Shown here: positions 40,934-48,415 of the stretch, in pieces
Layout of the letters: each line of letters starts with the position of its first letter
How positions within the stretch are numbered: the stretch's first letter is position 1
NCBI GenBank assembly: GCA_947589605.1
Contig: CANQBR010000004.1
Coordinates: forward strand, 19,292 to 83,291
Direction of reading: 5' to 3'
Origin: an uncultured Phascolarctobacterium sp.
Lineage (GTDB): Bacteria > Bacillota > Negativicutes > Acidaminococcales > Acidaminococcaceae
Length of the DNA: 64,000 nt
The notes under the pieces: model-generated
Database searches by the model: none
What the model was told of the DNA's origin: nothing
Seen by the model: the letters and a program-made list of their open reading frames with translations, nothing else
Translations under genes and position numbers: made by a program

Positions 40934-42193
40934 ATGAAGAAACACTGTTTGGCAGCCTTGGCTGCTGCCGCTCTTCTCGCTCTGCCTCAGGTAGCCGCCG
41001 CCGAAGGTTTCGGCATCAACGAATGGTCCGCAGAAGGCGTGGCCATGGGCGGAGCCCGTATGTTCGCAGACAACGACCCGGCCAACATCGCCTATAACCC
41101 CGCCGCCATCACCAAAGTGCAGGGCGAGGCCGTCAAATTCAGCGCCACTTACATCAGCCCCCACGGCAAGTACGATGCTGAAGTTAAGCGCCCCGGCGAG
41201 ATCGAGAGCGGGCATAACCGCATCCATCCCGCATGGGTGCCCGGTGCTTATTGGGTGAAGCAATTGAACGACAAAGAGTGGATCGGCATCGGCGCCTTCA
41301 CCCGTTTCGGCATGCTCAGCGAATTCGAAAGGGGCAGTCTGGCTCCTTCCACCAACAATATCTTCGCCAAATTGCAGGGCCTCTCTATCACTCCCACTTA
41401 TGCCCGCAAGTTCGACAATAAGTGGAGCGCCGCTTTGGGAGCGGAGATCAACTATGTGAGCCTGGAGTTGCAAAGAAATGCATTTAGTCCTCTGGCCGGC
41501 AACTTGGCCTTCACGCAGACCGAAGGGGAAAGCTACGCTTTGGGCTGGAATGCAGCGGTGAACTACGCCTTCGACGACAAAAACGAAATGGGCGTGGTCT
41601 ATCGCAGCCGGGTAAGACATTCCATGGAAGCGGAGACCGATTCTTATCCGACGTCACCCACGTTTGGAACTCATCAAACAGTAGATGCCTATGGCAAAGT
41701 TACTCTGCCTGACAGTTGGGCCATCGGCTACAACCACAAGTTCAACGAAAAGACCCGGGTGGAATTGAACGCCACCCGCACCATGTGGAGCACTTACAAA
41801 AATTTGGACATCTACTTCAATCCATCGTTAACATTAGCCGGACAACCTGTGCCCGGTGCCTTCTCCAACAAAAACTGGGAGAGCGGCTGGCGCTACGCCA
41901 TCGGTATCGAGCATAAGCTCAGCGATAAATATACGGTGATGGCAGGCTACGCCTACGACACTTCCTCCATCCCCTACGACGGCGGCGACTTCATCGTGCC
42001 CACCGGCAATCGGCGCACCTATTCTATCGGCGGCCGCTACAACGACAAAGTGCAGGCGCTGGCCTTGGCCATCGGCTTCATGGACATCGGTGATCTGGAT
42101 TTTGCCGGCCATACCACCGACAATTACAACAAAGTCCACACTCACGACAATTACGCCAAGATCTTCTCCATCTCTTACGAGAGACATTTCTAA
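40934..42193 (+). CDS. FadL/OmpP1-family outer-membrane beta-barrel protein
   Basis: This 419-residue protein has a signal peptide (MKKHCLAALAAAALLALPQV, cleavage after AAA). The mature N-terminus, GFGINEWSAEGVAMGGA followed by DPANIAYNPAAI, is the FadL/TodX/OmpP1 hallmark. Alternating amphipathic strands follow. The last residue is phenylalanine (SYERHF), the usual recognition signal for BAM-mediated insertion. Family members let hydrophobic compounds such as long-chain fatty acids cross the outer membrane. Its presence is the strongest sign that the host has an outer membrane. It is monocistronic, with its own promoter and terminator. Confidence 0.93.
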   Translation: MKKHCLAALAAAALLALPQVAAAEGFGINEWSAEGVAMGGARMFADNDPANIAYNPAAITKVQGEAVKFSATYISPHGKYDAEVKRPGEIESGHNRIHPAWVPGAYWVKQLNDKEWIGIGAFTRFGMLSEFERGSLAPSTNNIFAKLQGLSITPTYARKFDNKWSAALGAEINYVSLELQRNAFSPLAGNLAFTQTEGESYALGWNAAVNYAFDDKNEMGVVYRSRVRHSMEAETDSYPTSPTFGTHQTVDAYGKVTLPDSWAIGYNHKFNEKTRVELNATRTMWSTYKNLDIYFNPSLTLAGQPVPGAFSNKNWESGWRYAIGIEHKLSDKYTVMAGYAYDTSSIPYDGGDFIVPTGNRRTYSIGGRYNDKVQALALAIGFMDIGDLDFAGHTTDNYNKVHTHDNYAKIFSISYERHF

Positions 42194-42219
42194 AGAAAAA
42201 AGAAAAAGGTCAACTTCCG

Positions 42220-42256
42220 CCGCCGCACGCTCTTTTGTGCGGCGGTCTTTCTTTTT
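42220..42256 (+). terminator. Terminator after the outer-membrane protein gene
   Basis: CCGCCGCAC (42220-42228) pairs perfectly with GTGCGGCGG (42237-42245) and is followed by TCTTTCTTTTT. Confidence 0.9.
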
Positions 42257-42275
42257 GGCAGAAGGATAGAGAAAA

Positions 42276-42401
42276 ATGCGAAAAAATTTCTTGCCGAGGG
42301 CACAGGTCAAAATTATGAAGCATCTGCTCAAGGTGATCGAGGGTATCGAAAAGGGAATGCGGCCGCTTGCAGAGCATGAACTGCTCGATGCGGACGAATA
42401 A
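42276..42401 (+). CDS. Possible 41-residue small protein
   Basis: A short open frame begins at ATG 42276 with AAGGA nine bases upstream and ends at TAA 42399-42401. It encodes a basic N-terminus (MRKNFLPRAQVK) and a helical, acid-ended C-terminus (VIEGIEKGMRPLAEHELLDADE). A second in-frame ATG is at codon 14. It lies just after the terminator of the outer-membrane protein gene and before an imperfect hairpin and T-run near 42415-42455. No promoter of its own is seen, so expression would need readthrough. The evidence is the ribosome-binding site and reasonable composition only. Confidence 0.35.
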   Translation: MRKNFLPRAQVKIMKHLLKVIEGIEKGMRPLAEHELLDADE

Positions 42402-42551
42402 ACAGAAAGCGCAGCGAAAAGAGAGAGCTCTCTTCCTTTTTCGCGGGAGCTTTTTAAAGAAAAACTTCAAAACAAAAAAGCGGGGACCGCAGGCGTTTAT
42501 CTTTTGAAAGACGGCCGCGGCCTTTTTGCTTGCGGGAATTTCGAAAAGAGC

Positions 42552-42580
42552 AAGACAAATTTGTCTCTTTGTAATATAAT
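42552..42580 (+). promoter_or_regulatory. Promoter and palindromic operator of the oxidase cluster
   Basis: AAGACA (42552-42557) and a perfect TATAAT (42575-42580) are spaced by 17 bases, about 70 bases before the first oxidase. A perfect 14-bp palindrome, AGACAAATTTGTCT (42553-42566), overlaps the -35, a position suited to repression by a dimeric regulator. No regulator gene is adjacent. Confidence 0.6.
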
Positions 42581-42650
42581 TAAACGTAGATTTTTATTTT
42601 CGACACCGATCGAAACGACCGGACCCGAAAAGAGGCGGGAGGCCAAAGTC

Positions 42651-44057
42651 ATGAAAAAATATAACAAGGTGAGCCCCGAGCTGCTGGCGGAATTAGAAGC
42701 GGCCTTGGGCAAAGAGAACGTGCAGACGGAGCCGGAGGTGCTGGACCGTTACAAAACAGACGAAGAGACAGACCCGAAGATGTTTCGTCTGCCGGAAGCG
42801 GTGGTGAGGCCCGCAAGCGCCGAAGAAACTGCGGCTGTGGTGAAGCTGTGCAACAAATACGACGTGCCCATAACGGTGCGGGGCGGCGGCACCAGCTTGG
42901 CCGACGGCGCCATCCCCGTCTATGGCGGCATCGTGCTTTTGACGGAGCGGATGAATAAAATTTTGGAGCTGAACACCGACGGCCTTTACCTGATAGCCGA
43001 GGCCGGCGTGAGGACCGTCGACATCCAAAAGAAGGCCAACGAGGCCGGCTATCTTTACGCCGGCGATCCCTGCAGCGCCGAGAGCTGTCTCATCGGCGGC
43101 AATTTGGCCACCAATGCCGGGGGCAACAAAGCGGTGCGCTACGGCGTCACCCGCAACCAAGTTTACGGCTTGGAAGTGGTCACTCCCACCGGCGAGATCG
43201 TAGAAGTGGGCAGCCGTTTGAAAAAATGCAGCACCGGCTATTGCATGGAGCAGTTGATCATGGGCAGCGAGGGCACTTTGGGCATCATCACCAAGGCCAC
43301 GCTGAAGCTGCTGCCCCTGCCTCCCTATCGTTTGGATCTTTTGGCCATCTTCGACGACCCGGCCAAGGCGCTGGAGATGGTGCCGCTCATCGCCAAGGCC
43401 GGCCTCGACCCCACTTCCATCGAATACATGGACAATTCTTACGTGCGGGGCACTTCCGAATACATCGAATTCAAAGACCCGCCCTATAAAGAAAACGGCA
43501 TCTACGTCATCGTCACCTTGGAAACTTTCAACGAAGACGAACTGGACAGGAAGATGGAGAAGCTCAGCTCTTTGTGCGAAGAGGCCGGGGCCATCGACGT
43601 CTTGGAAGCCGACGACCGGATCTGGGCTATGCGCCGCAACTGTCAGGAATCGGTGCGGCTCATCTCTCTCATCTCTCTCACCGACGATGTGGTGGTGCCG
43701 GTGGACAAGATCGCCGACACTATCAAATACATCATGAAGATAGGAGAAAAATATCCCTTCCCCGTGCCCGCCAAGATCAACGCTCACATCGGCGACGGCA
43801 ATCTTCACATCGTCCTCTGCAAGGGCGAGCTCAGCGATAAAGAGTGGGAAGAAAACGTCCACGCTTTTCACGAAGAAGTTTATGAATATGCCTATGCCCA
43901 AGGCGGCCGCCTGGCAGGGGAGCACGGCATCGGCGCCAAAAAGCTGGGCTATATGGCCGAATTCACTCCTGCCGCCGAACTGGAACTGATGAGAAAGATC
44001 AAACTGGCTTGGGATCCGAAACTGATCCTCAACCCCGGCAAGATCTTCGAGTGCTGA
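42651..44057 (+). CDS. FAD-linked oxidase (GlcD/D-lactate dehydrogenase type), copy 1
   Basis: This 468-residue flavoprotein is of the PCMH-type FAD-binding family, which oxidises D-2-hydroxyacids such as D-lactate, glycolate or 2-hydroxyglutarate. The FAD-binding region has TVRGGGTSLADGAIP (about residue 80) and CLIGGNLATNAGGNKAVRYG. The C-terminal domain carries HIGDGNLH and GEHGIG, which contain substrate-site and metal histidines. The ATG follows GGGAGG. It is the first of three tandem paralogues, with the next gene seven bases on. No GlcF-type Fe-S subunit or EtfAB is adjacent, so the electron acceptor is unclear. Confidence 0.93.
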   Translation: MKKYNKVSPELLAELEAALGKENVQTEPEVLDRYKTDEETDPKMFRLPEAVVRPASAEETAAVVKLCNKYDVPITVRGGGTSLADGAIPVYGGIVLLTERMNKILELNTDGLYLIAEAGVRTVDIQKKANEAGYLYAGDPCSAESCLIGGNLATNAGGNKAVRYGVTRNQVYGLEVVTPTGEIVEVGSRLKKCSTGYCMEQLIMGSEGTLGIITKATLKLLPLPPYRLDLLAIFDDPAKALEMVPLIAKAGLDPTSIEYMDNSYVRGTSEYIEFKDPPYKENGIYVIVTLETFNEDELDRKMEKLSSLCEEAGAIDVLEADDRIWAMRRNCQESVRLISLISLTDDVVVPVDKIADTIKYIMKIGEKYPFPVPAKINAHIGDGNLHIVLCKGELSDKEWEENVHAFHEEVYEYAYAQGGRLAGEHGIGAKKLGYMAEFTPAAELELMRKIKLAWDPKLILNPGKIFEC

Positions 44058-44064
44058 GAAAAAA

Positions 44065-45477
44065 GTGAGACCGCATTACAACAAAGTGAGCCCCGCTCTT
44101 TTGACCGAGCTGGGGGCCGCCATAGGAGAAGAAAACGTTTTTACCTCTCCCGCCGCTTTGGAGCGTTATAAGACCGACGAAGAAGCGGACGAGCGTTGCT
44201 TCGCCGTGCCCGAAGCGGTGGTGAGGCCGGGCTCGGCCCAAGAGATCGCCGCCGTGGTGAAGCTGTGCAATAAATATCTGGTGCCCATCACGGTGAGAGG
44301 CGGGGGCACCGGCCTCAACGACGGAGCCATCGCCCAAGAGGGAGGAATCGTCCTCTTAACGGAACGGCTGGATAAAATTTTGGAGTTGAATAAAGAAGGC
44401 CTCTATTTAGCAGCAGAGGCCGGAGCCAGAACGCTGGACATCCAAAACAGGGCAAAAGAGGCGGGGCTCCTCTACGCCGGCGATCCCTGCAGCGCAGAGA
44501 GCTGTCTCATCGGCGGCAACTTGGCCACCAATGCGGGAGGCAATAAAGCGGTGCGCTACGGCGTCACTCGCCATCAAGTCTACGGTTTGGAAATGGTGAC
44601 GCCCACCGGCGAGATCGTCACTTTGGGCGGCCCGTTGAAAAAATGCAGCACCGGCTATTGTTTGGAGCAGTTGGCGATCGGCAGCGAAGGGACTTTGGGC
44701 ATCATCACCAAAGTCATCCTCAAATTGTTGCCGCTGCCTCCCTATAAGGCCGACGTGCTGGCAGTCTTCACCGAGCCGCTGGCAGCCATCGGCTTGGTGG
44801 CCGCTGTCAACAAGGCTGATCTTGCGCCCACTTCTTTAGAATATATGGACAACCCCAATGTGCAAAGCACCGCGGAATTTTTGCATTTTAAAGATGTGCC
44901 CCGCAAAGAGGACGGCATCTACGTCATCATCACTTTAGAAACTTTCGACGAAGACGAGCTGGACAGAAAGATCGAACAGCTGAGCGAGCTGTGCGAAAAA
45001 GCCGGGGCCGTAGACGTCTTAGAAGCCGACGAGAGGATCTGGGCCATGCGCCGAAATTGTTTAGAGTCTGTCCGCTTGGTGAGCAAGGTGTGCACCACCG
45101 ACGATGTGGTAGTACCGGTGGATGAATTGAGCGGCATGGTGAGCTTCGTCATCGCAACGGTGGCCAAATACCCCTTCCCTCTGCGCATCAACGCCCACAT
45201 CGGCGACGGCAACATCCACATCGTCCTCTGCAAAATGGAGCTGAGCGACGAAGAGTGGGAAGATAATTTGCGCCGCTTTGCCGAAGAAGTTTATACCTAC
45301 GCTTATGCTCACGGGGGAAGATTGGCGGGGGAGCACGGCATCGGCTCCAAAAAGGCGGCGGTGCTGGCCAAGTTCACGCCCCCCGGAGAGTTGGATTTGA
45401 TGCGCAAGCTGAAGCGGGCCTTCGATCCCAATTGGATACTGAACCCGGGCAAGGTGCTGCTTTTAGAGGACGAATGA
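44065..45477 (+). CDS. FAD-linked oxidase (GlcD/D-lactate dehydrogenase type), copy 2
   Basis: This 470-residue paralogue of the preceding gene has the same blocks (TVRGGGTGLNDGAI, CLIGGNLATNAGGNKAVRYG, HIGDGNIH, GEHGIG). It differs from copy 1 at the substrate-side loop (STAEFLHFKDVPRK in place of GTSEYIEFKDPPYK). The start is GTG at 44065, seven bases after the stop of copy 1. Its own ribosome-binding site is weak, so translation probably depends on coupling with copy 1. Intact, with no frameshift. Confidence 0.92.
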   Translation: MRPHYNKVSPALLTELGAAIGEENVFTSPAALERYKTDEEADERCFAVPEAVVRPGSAQEIAAVVKLCNKYLVPITVRGGGTGLNDGAIAQEGGIVLLTERLDKILELNKEGLYLAAEAGARTLDIQNRAKEAGLLYAGDPCSAESCLIGGNLATNAGGNKAVRYGVTRHQVYGLEMVTPTGEIVTLGGPLKKCSTGYCLEQLAIGSEGTLGIITKVILKLLPLPPYKADVLAVFTEPLAAIGLVAAVNKADLAPTSLEYMDNPNVQSTAEFLHFKDVPRKEDGIYVIITLETFDEDELDRKIEQLSELCEKAGAVDVLEADERIWAMRRNCLESVRLVSKVCTTDDVVVPVDELSGMVSFVIATVAKYPFPLRINAHIGDGNIHIVLCKMELSDEEWEDNLRRFAEEVYTYAYAHGGRLAGEHGIGSKKAAVLAKFTPPGELDLMRKLKRAFDPNWILNPGKVLLLEDE

Positions 45478-45563
45478 AAAAGAAAAAGCGGAGCCGACGA
45501 AGGCTCGGCTGAAAATAAAAAAATCAACGCGTAAACATAGTAGCATGGAGAGGACGGCAGAAA

Positions 45564-46961
45564 ATGAAAAAGTACGACCCTGTCAACGAAGAAGTTTTGG
45601 CTGCTCTGCGCAAGGCAGTGGGCCCCGACTACGTGAAAAACGATCCGGAAACATTGGAGCGTTATAAAACCGATGAAGAGCCGGATCCCCGCTATCATCA
45701 TCGGCCCGAAGTCGTAGTTGCCCCTGCGACTGCGGCGGAGGTGGCGGCGGTGATGAAGATCGCCAACCGTTATAATGTTCCCGTCACGCCCAGAGGAGCA
45801 GGCACCTCCGTCTCTTGCGGCGCCATCCCCGTCTATGGCGGCATAGTGCTCTTGATCGAACGGATGAACAAAATTTTAGAACTTAACAGTTCTGCTATGT
45901 ATATGAGAGCAGAAGCGGGTTGCCGCACCATAGACATTCAAAAAGCGGCCAATGAAGCGGGCCTCCTCTACGCCGGCGATCCCTGCAGTGCCGAGAGCTG
46001 TCTCATCGGCGGCAACCTGGCCACCAACGCCGGGGGGAACAAGGCGGTGCGCTACGGCGTCACCCGCAATCAAGTTTATTCTATCGAAGTGGTCACTCCC
46101 ACCGGCGACATCACAGAGCTGGGCTATCGTTTGAAAAAGTGCAGCACCGGCTACTGCCTCGATCAATTGGTGATCGGCAGCGAAGGGACCTTGGGCATCA
46201 TCACCGCCGCCACTTTGAAATTGTTGCCCCTCTGTCCCTATCGTCTCGATCTTTTGGCCGTTTTCACCGATGTGAGCAAGGCGGTGGCCTTGGTGCCTCT
46301 TTTGATCAAGGCCGGGCTCGACCCCACATCCGTAGAATTTATGGACAACGGTTTCGTGCGGGCCGCCTCCGATTACAGCGAGACTCGGCTGCCTCACTAC
46401 GAGGACGGCAGTTATGTCATCGTCACCGTAGAAACTTACAGCGAAGAAGAACTGGACATGAAAACCGAAAAACTCAGCGAATTGTGCGAGGAAGCGGGAG
46501 CCACCGATGTCTTGGAAGCAGACGAGCGTGTTTGGCGGGTGCGCCGCAATTGCTTAGAGGGCTCCAAAGCTTTGAGCAAAGTTTCTACCTCCGACGATCT
46601 GGTAGTGCCGGTGGACAAGATCGCCGACTGTCTCGATCATCTCATGGAAGTTGCCAAAGGCTTCGACTTTCGCTGTATGTGCCTGGCTCACGCCGGGGAC
46701 GGCAACTTGCACTTCAACATTTTGAAAATGGACTTGGACGATGAACAGTGGGAGCAACAGTTGGCTGCTTTTCACAAGATCGCCTACGCATATGTCTACA
46801 GCATCGGCGGCCGCCTCAGCGGCGAGCACGGCATCGGCGCCAAAAAGACCGCTTACATGGATGAATACACCGATCCGGTGGAGCTGGCCATCATGCGCAG
46901 CATCAAGCGAGCCATGGATCCCAATTTGATCTTGAACCCCGGCAAACTCTTCACCATGTAG
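45564..46961 (+). CDS. FAD-linked oxidase (GlcD/D-lactate dehydrogenase type), copy 3
   Basis: This third tandem paralogue of 465 residues is more diverged than copies 1 and 2: TPRGAGTSVSCGAIP replaces the RGGGT loop, HAGDGNLHFNIL replaces HIGDGNLH, and SGEHGIG is kept. The HAGDGN form is the one usual in D-lactate/glycolate oxidases. It begins 86 bases after copy 2, across a small hairpin (AGCCGA/TCGGCT), with GGACGG before the ATG. The set suggests a duplicated enzyme adapting to several 2-hydroxyacids. The precise substrate is unknown. Confidence 0.92.
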   Translation: MKKYDPVNEEVLAALRKAVGPDYVKNDPETLERYKTDEEPDPRYHHRPEVVVAPATAAEVAAVMKIANRYNVPVTPRGAGTSVSCGAIPVYGGIVLLIERMNKILELNSSAMYMRAEAGCRTIDIQKAANEAGLLYAGDPCSAESCLIGGNLATNAGGNKAVRYGVTRNQVYSIEVVTPTGDITELGYRLKKCSTGYCLDQLVIGSEGTLGIITAATLKLLPLCPYRLDLLAVFTDVSKAVALVPLLIKAGLDPTSVEFMDNGFVRAASDYSETRLPHYEDGSYVIVTVETYSEEELDMKTEKLSELCEEAGATDVLEADERVWRVRRNCLEGSKALSKVSTSDDLVVPVDKIADCLDHLMEVAKGFDFRCMCLAHAGDGNLHFNILKMDLDDEQWEQQLAAFHKIAYAYVYSIGGRLSGEHGIGAKKTAYMDEYTDPVELAIMRSIKRAMDPNLILNPGKLFTM

Positions 46962-47079
46962 ATAGGCGGCGACAGCGGAGAAAATAGCGTTAACACGGCA
47001 GGATTTATCTTTGCTTACGGCGAAAGTTCCCTTAATGTGAAAAAAATTTGAAACAGGTCTACCGAAAAGGAGCAAATCG

Positions 47080-47925
47080 ATGAATACCTTTTCCAAGGTG
47101 CTGCTGGCCACCGATCTGTCCCAGCAGGCCGCCAACCTTACCAAATGTTTATGCAGCCTGTGTCCTGAGCGAGAAACGGAGGTGGTGCTGGCGCACGTCC
47201 TGAGCGACGACGATGACGCCGACCCTCACGGTACGGACTTTCAAAAAGTGAGCGCTCATCTGGCCCAGTGTCAGGAAGAACTGCTGCAGGCCGGCTTCGG
47301 CAAAGTGAGCACCATCACGCCGGTGGGCAGCGAACCGGATCAGATACTCAACATGGCCGCCGATCAATTAGAAGCCGATCTATTGATGGTGGCGGCCCAT
47401 GAAAAAAATTTTTTTCAGCGGGCTCTTTTAGGCAGCACCTCTCGCGATCTGGCAGAGATCTGCACAGTGCCTCTCTTCATCAACGATGACGACGGCGACG
47501 ACAGAGACGATCTTTTGGCCAAGATACTATTGCCGACGGATTTTTCCCGCAAATCGCTGGAATGTTTGAACATCGTCAAAGATCTGCGGGAGCACGTAGG
47601 CAAGCTTTACTTCATGCATGTAGTGGAGCGCAGCCGCAGCAAAGACGAATTTAAAGAGCAGCAGGCCGCCGCTCGGCTCTTCTTGCAGGAATTGGTGGAC
47701 GAAATGAAACTCTTCGGCATCGAAGCCGATTATGTGGTGGCCAAAGGCGTCGCTTCCAAACAGATCGCCAAATTCTGTCAGCAAGAGCATGTGAACCTGA
47801 TAGTGATGAGCAAGACCGGTGCGGGTATGAGCAGCGATCAAGGCATCGGCTCTACCTCCCACAACGTGGTGGAGACCGCCGCCTGCGCCGTGCTTTTGTT
47901 GCCTGCAGAAGACGACGGCGATTAA
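47080..47925 (+). CDS. Tandem-domain universal stress protein
   Basis: This 281-residue cytoplasmic protein is built of two UspA domains. The first starts with [15 protein letters not shown] and the second at about residue 146 with [16 protein letters not shown]. The ATP-binding G-x2-G-x9-G-S/T pattern is clearest at the C-terminus ([21 protein letters not shown]) and partly kept in domain 1 ([11 protein letters not shown]). It follows the oxidase cluster by 118 bases. Whether it is co-transcribed is unclear. UspA proteins are typically induced by growth arrest or stress. Confidence 0.9.
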   Translation: MNTFSKVLLATDLSQQAANLTKCLCSLCPERETEVVLAHVLSDDDDADPHGTDFQKVSAHLAQCQEELLQAGFGKVSTITPVGSEPDQILNMAADQLEADLLMVAAHEKNFFQRALLGSTSRDLAEICTVPLFINDDDGDDRDDLLAKILLPTDFSRKSLECLNIVKDLREHVGKLYFMHVVERSRSKDEFKEQQAAARLFLQELVDEMKLFGIEADYVVAKGVASKQIAKFCQQEHVNLIVMSKTGAGMSSDQGIGSTSHNVVETAACAVLLLPAEDDGD

Positions 47926-47950
47926 ATTCTTCGCTTTTCCCATAAAAATA

Positions 47951-47979
47951 TTGACGAAAGGGCCGATCGCAAGTATAAT
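47951..47979 (+). promoter_or_regulatory. Promoter of tRNA-Ser
   Basis: TTGACG (47951-47956) and a perfect TATAAT (47974-47979) are spaced by 17 bases, about 70 bases before the tRNA. It may also drive the SRP RNA downstream. Confidence 0.75.
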
Positions 47980-48050
47980 TACACTTGCAGTCCCGAAACG
48001 AAATGTTTGTGCGGCTGTCAACAGCATAAAAAAATTTTGCTGCGATCCTT

Positions 48051-48140
48051 GGAGAGATGACCGAGTGGTTGAAGGTGCACGCCTGGAAAGCGTGTGTACG
48101 GGATACCGTACCGAGGGTTCGAATCCCTCTCTCTCCGCCA
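48051..48140 (+). tRNA. tRNA-Ser (anticodon GGA)
   Basis: This is a 90-base class II tRNA. The acceptor GGAGAGA pairs with TCTCTCC. The anticodon stem CACGC/GCGTG encloses CTGGAAA with GGA at 34-36. A long variable arm, GTACGG-GATA-CCGTAC, follows, then the T arm GAGGG/CCCTC with TTCGAAT. The 3' G-CCA is encoded. A hairpin (AGCTCCGGCT with AGCCGGAGTT, about 48147-48184) follows and may terminate or delimit processing. Confidence 0.97.
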
Positions 48141-48201
48141 TTTAGCTCTTAGCTCCGGCTGTTTCCTCGTTTGGGAAGAGCCGGAGTTGCAAATTGTTTT
48201 G

Positions 48202-48353
48202 AAATTGTTCCTTTGTAAAACTGCGGATGCCGAGTCCTGCGCAATGCGAGCCTGTGAACCAGGTCAGGTCCGGAAGGAAGCAGCCTTAAGCGGATACTTG
48301 TATGTGCCGCGGGGTCGCTCGGTGTCTGTGGTCTTATGAAGGAACAATTTTTT
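48202..48353 (+). ncRNA. ffs: Signal recognition particle RNA (bacterial 4.5S-like, extended rod)
   Basis: The conserved SRP core is present: CCTGTGAACCAGGTCAGG, then GGAAGGAAGCAGCC (the GNAR tetraloop and the symmetric and asymmetric loops bound by Ffh), then GGGGTCGCT. Flanking sequences pair almost continuously. CCGAG/CTCGG extends through nine further pairs, many of them G-U, and then AAATTGTTCCTTT (from 48202) pairs with AAGGAACAATTT (to 48350), ending in TTTTTT. So the base of the rod doubles as a terminator, giving about 150 bases with no separate Alu domain evident. The ends are predicted from folding. Confidence 0.9.
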
Positions 48354-48415
48354 ATGGTAAAGTGAGGCCGATTATACTATAATAGGACTAGCCGAGAGGC
48401 GGAAGGGAGGCCCCT

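Noticed and set aside
42651..46961. Assembly duplication of one oxidase gene
   Set aside because: The three copies differ at many residues and in their intergenic sequences, so they are true paralogues rather than a repeated contig segment.
48094..48339. Short frame spanning the tRNA-Ser end and SRP RNA
   Set aside because: It overlaps two RNA genes and has no ribosome-binding site.
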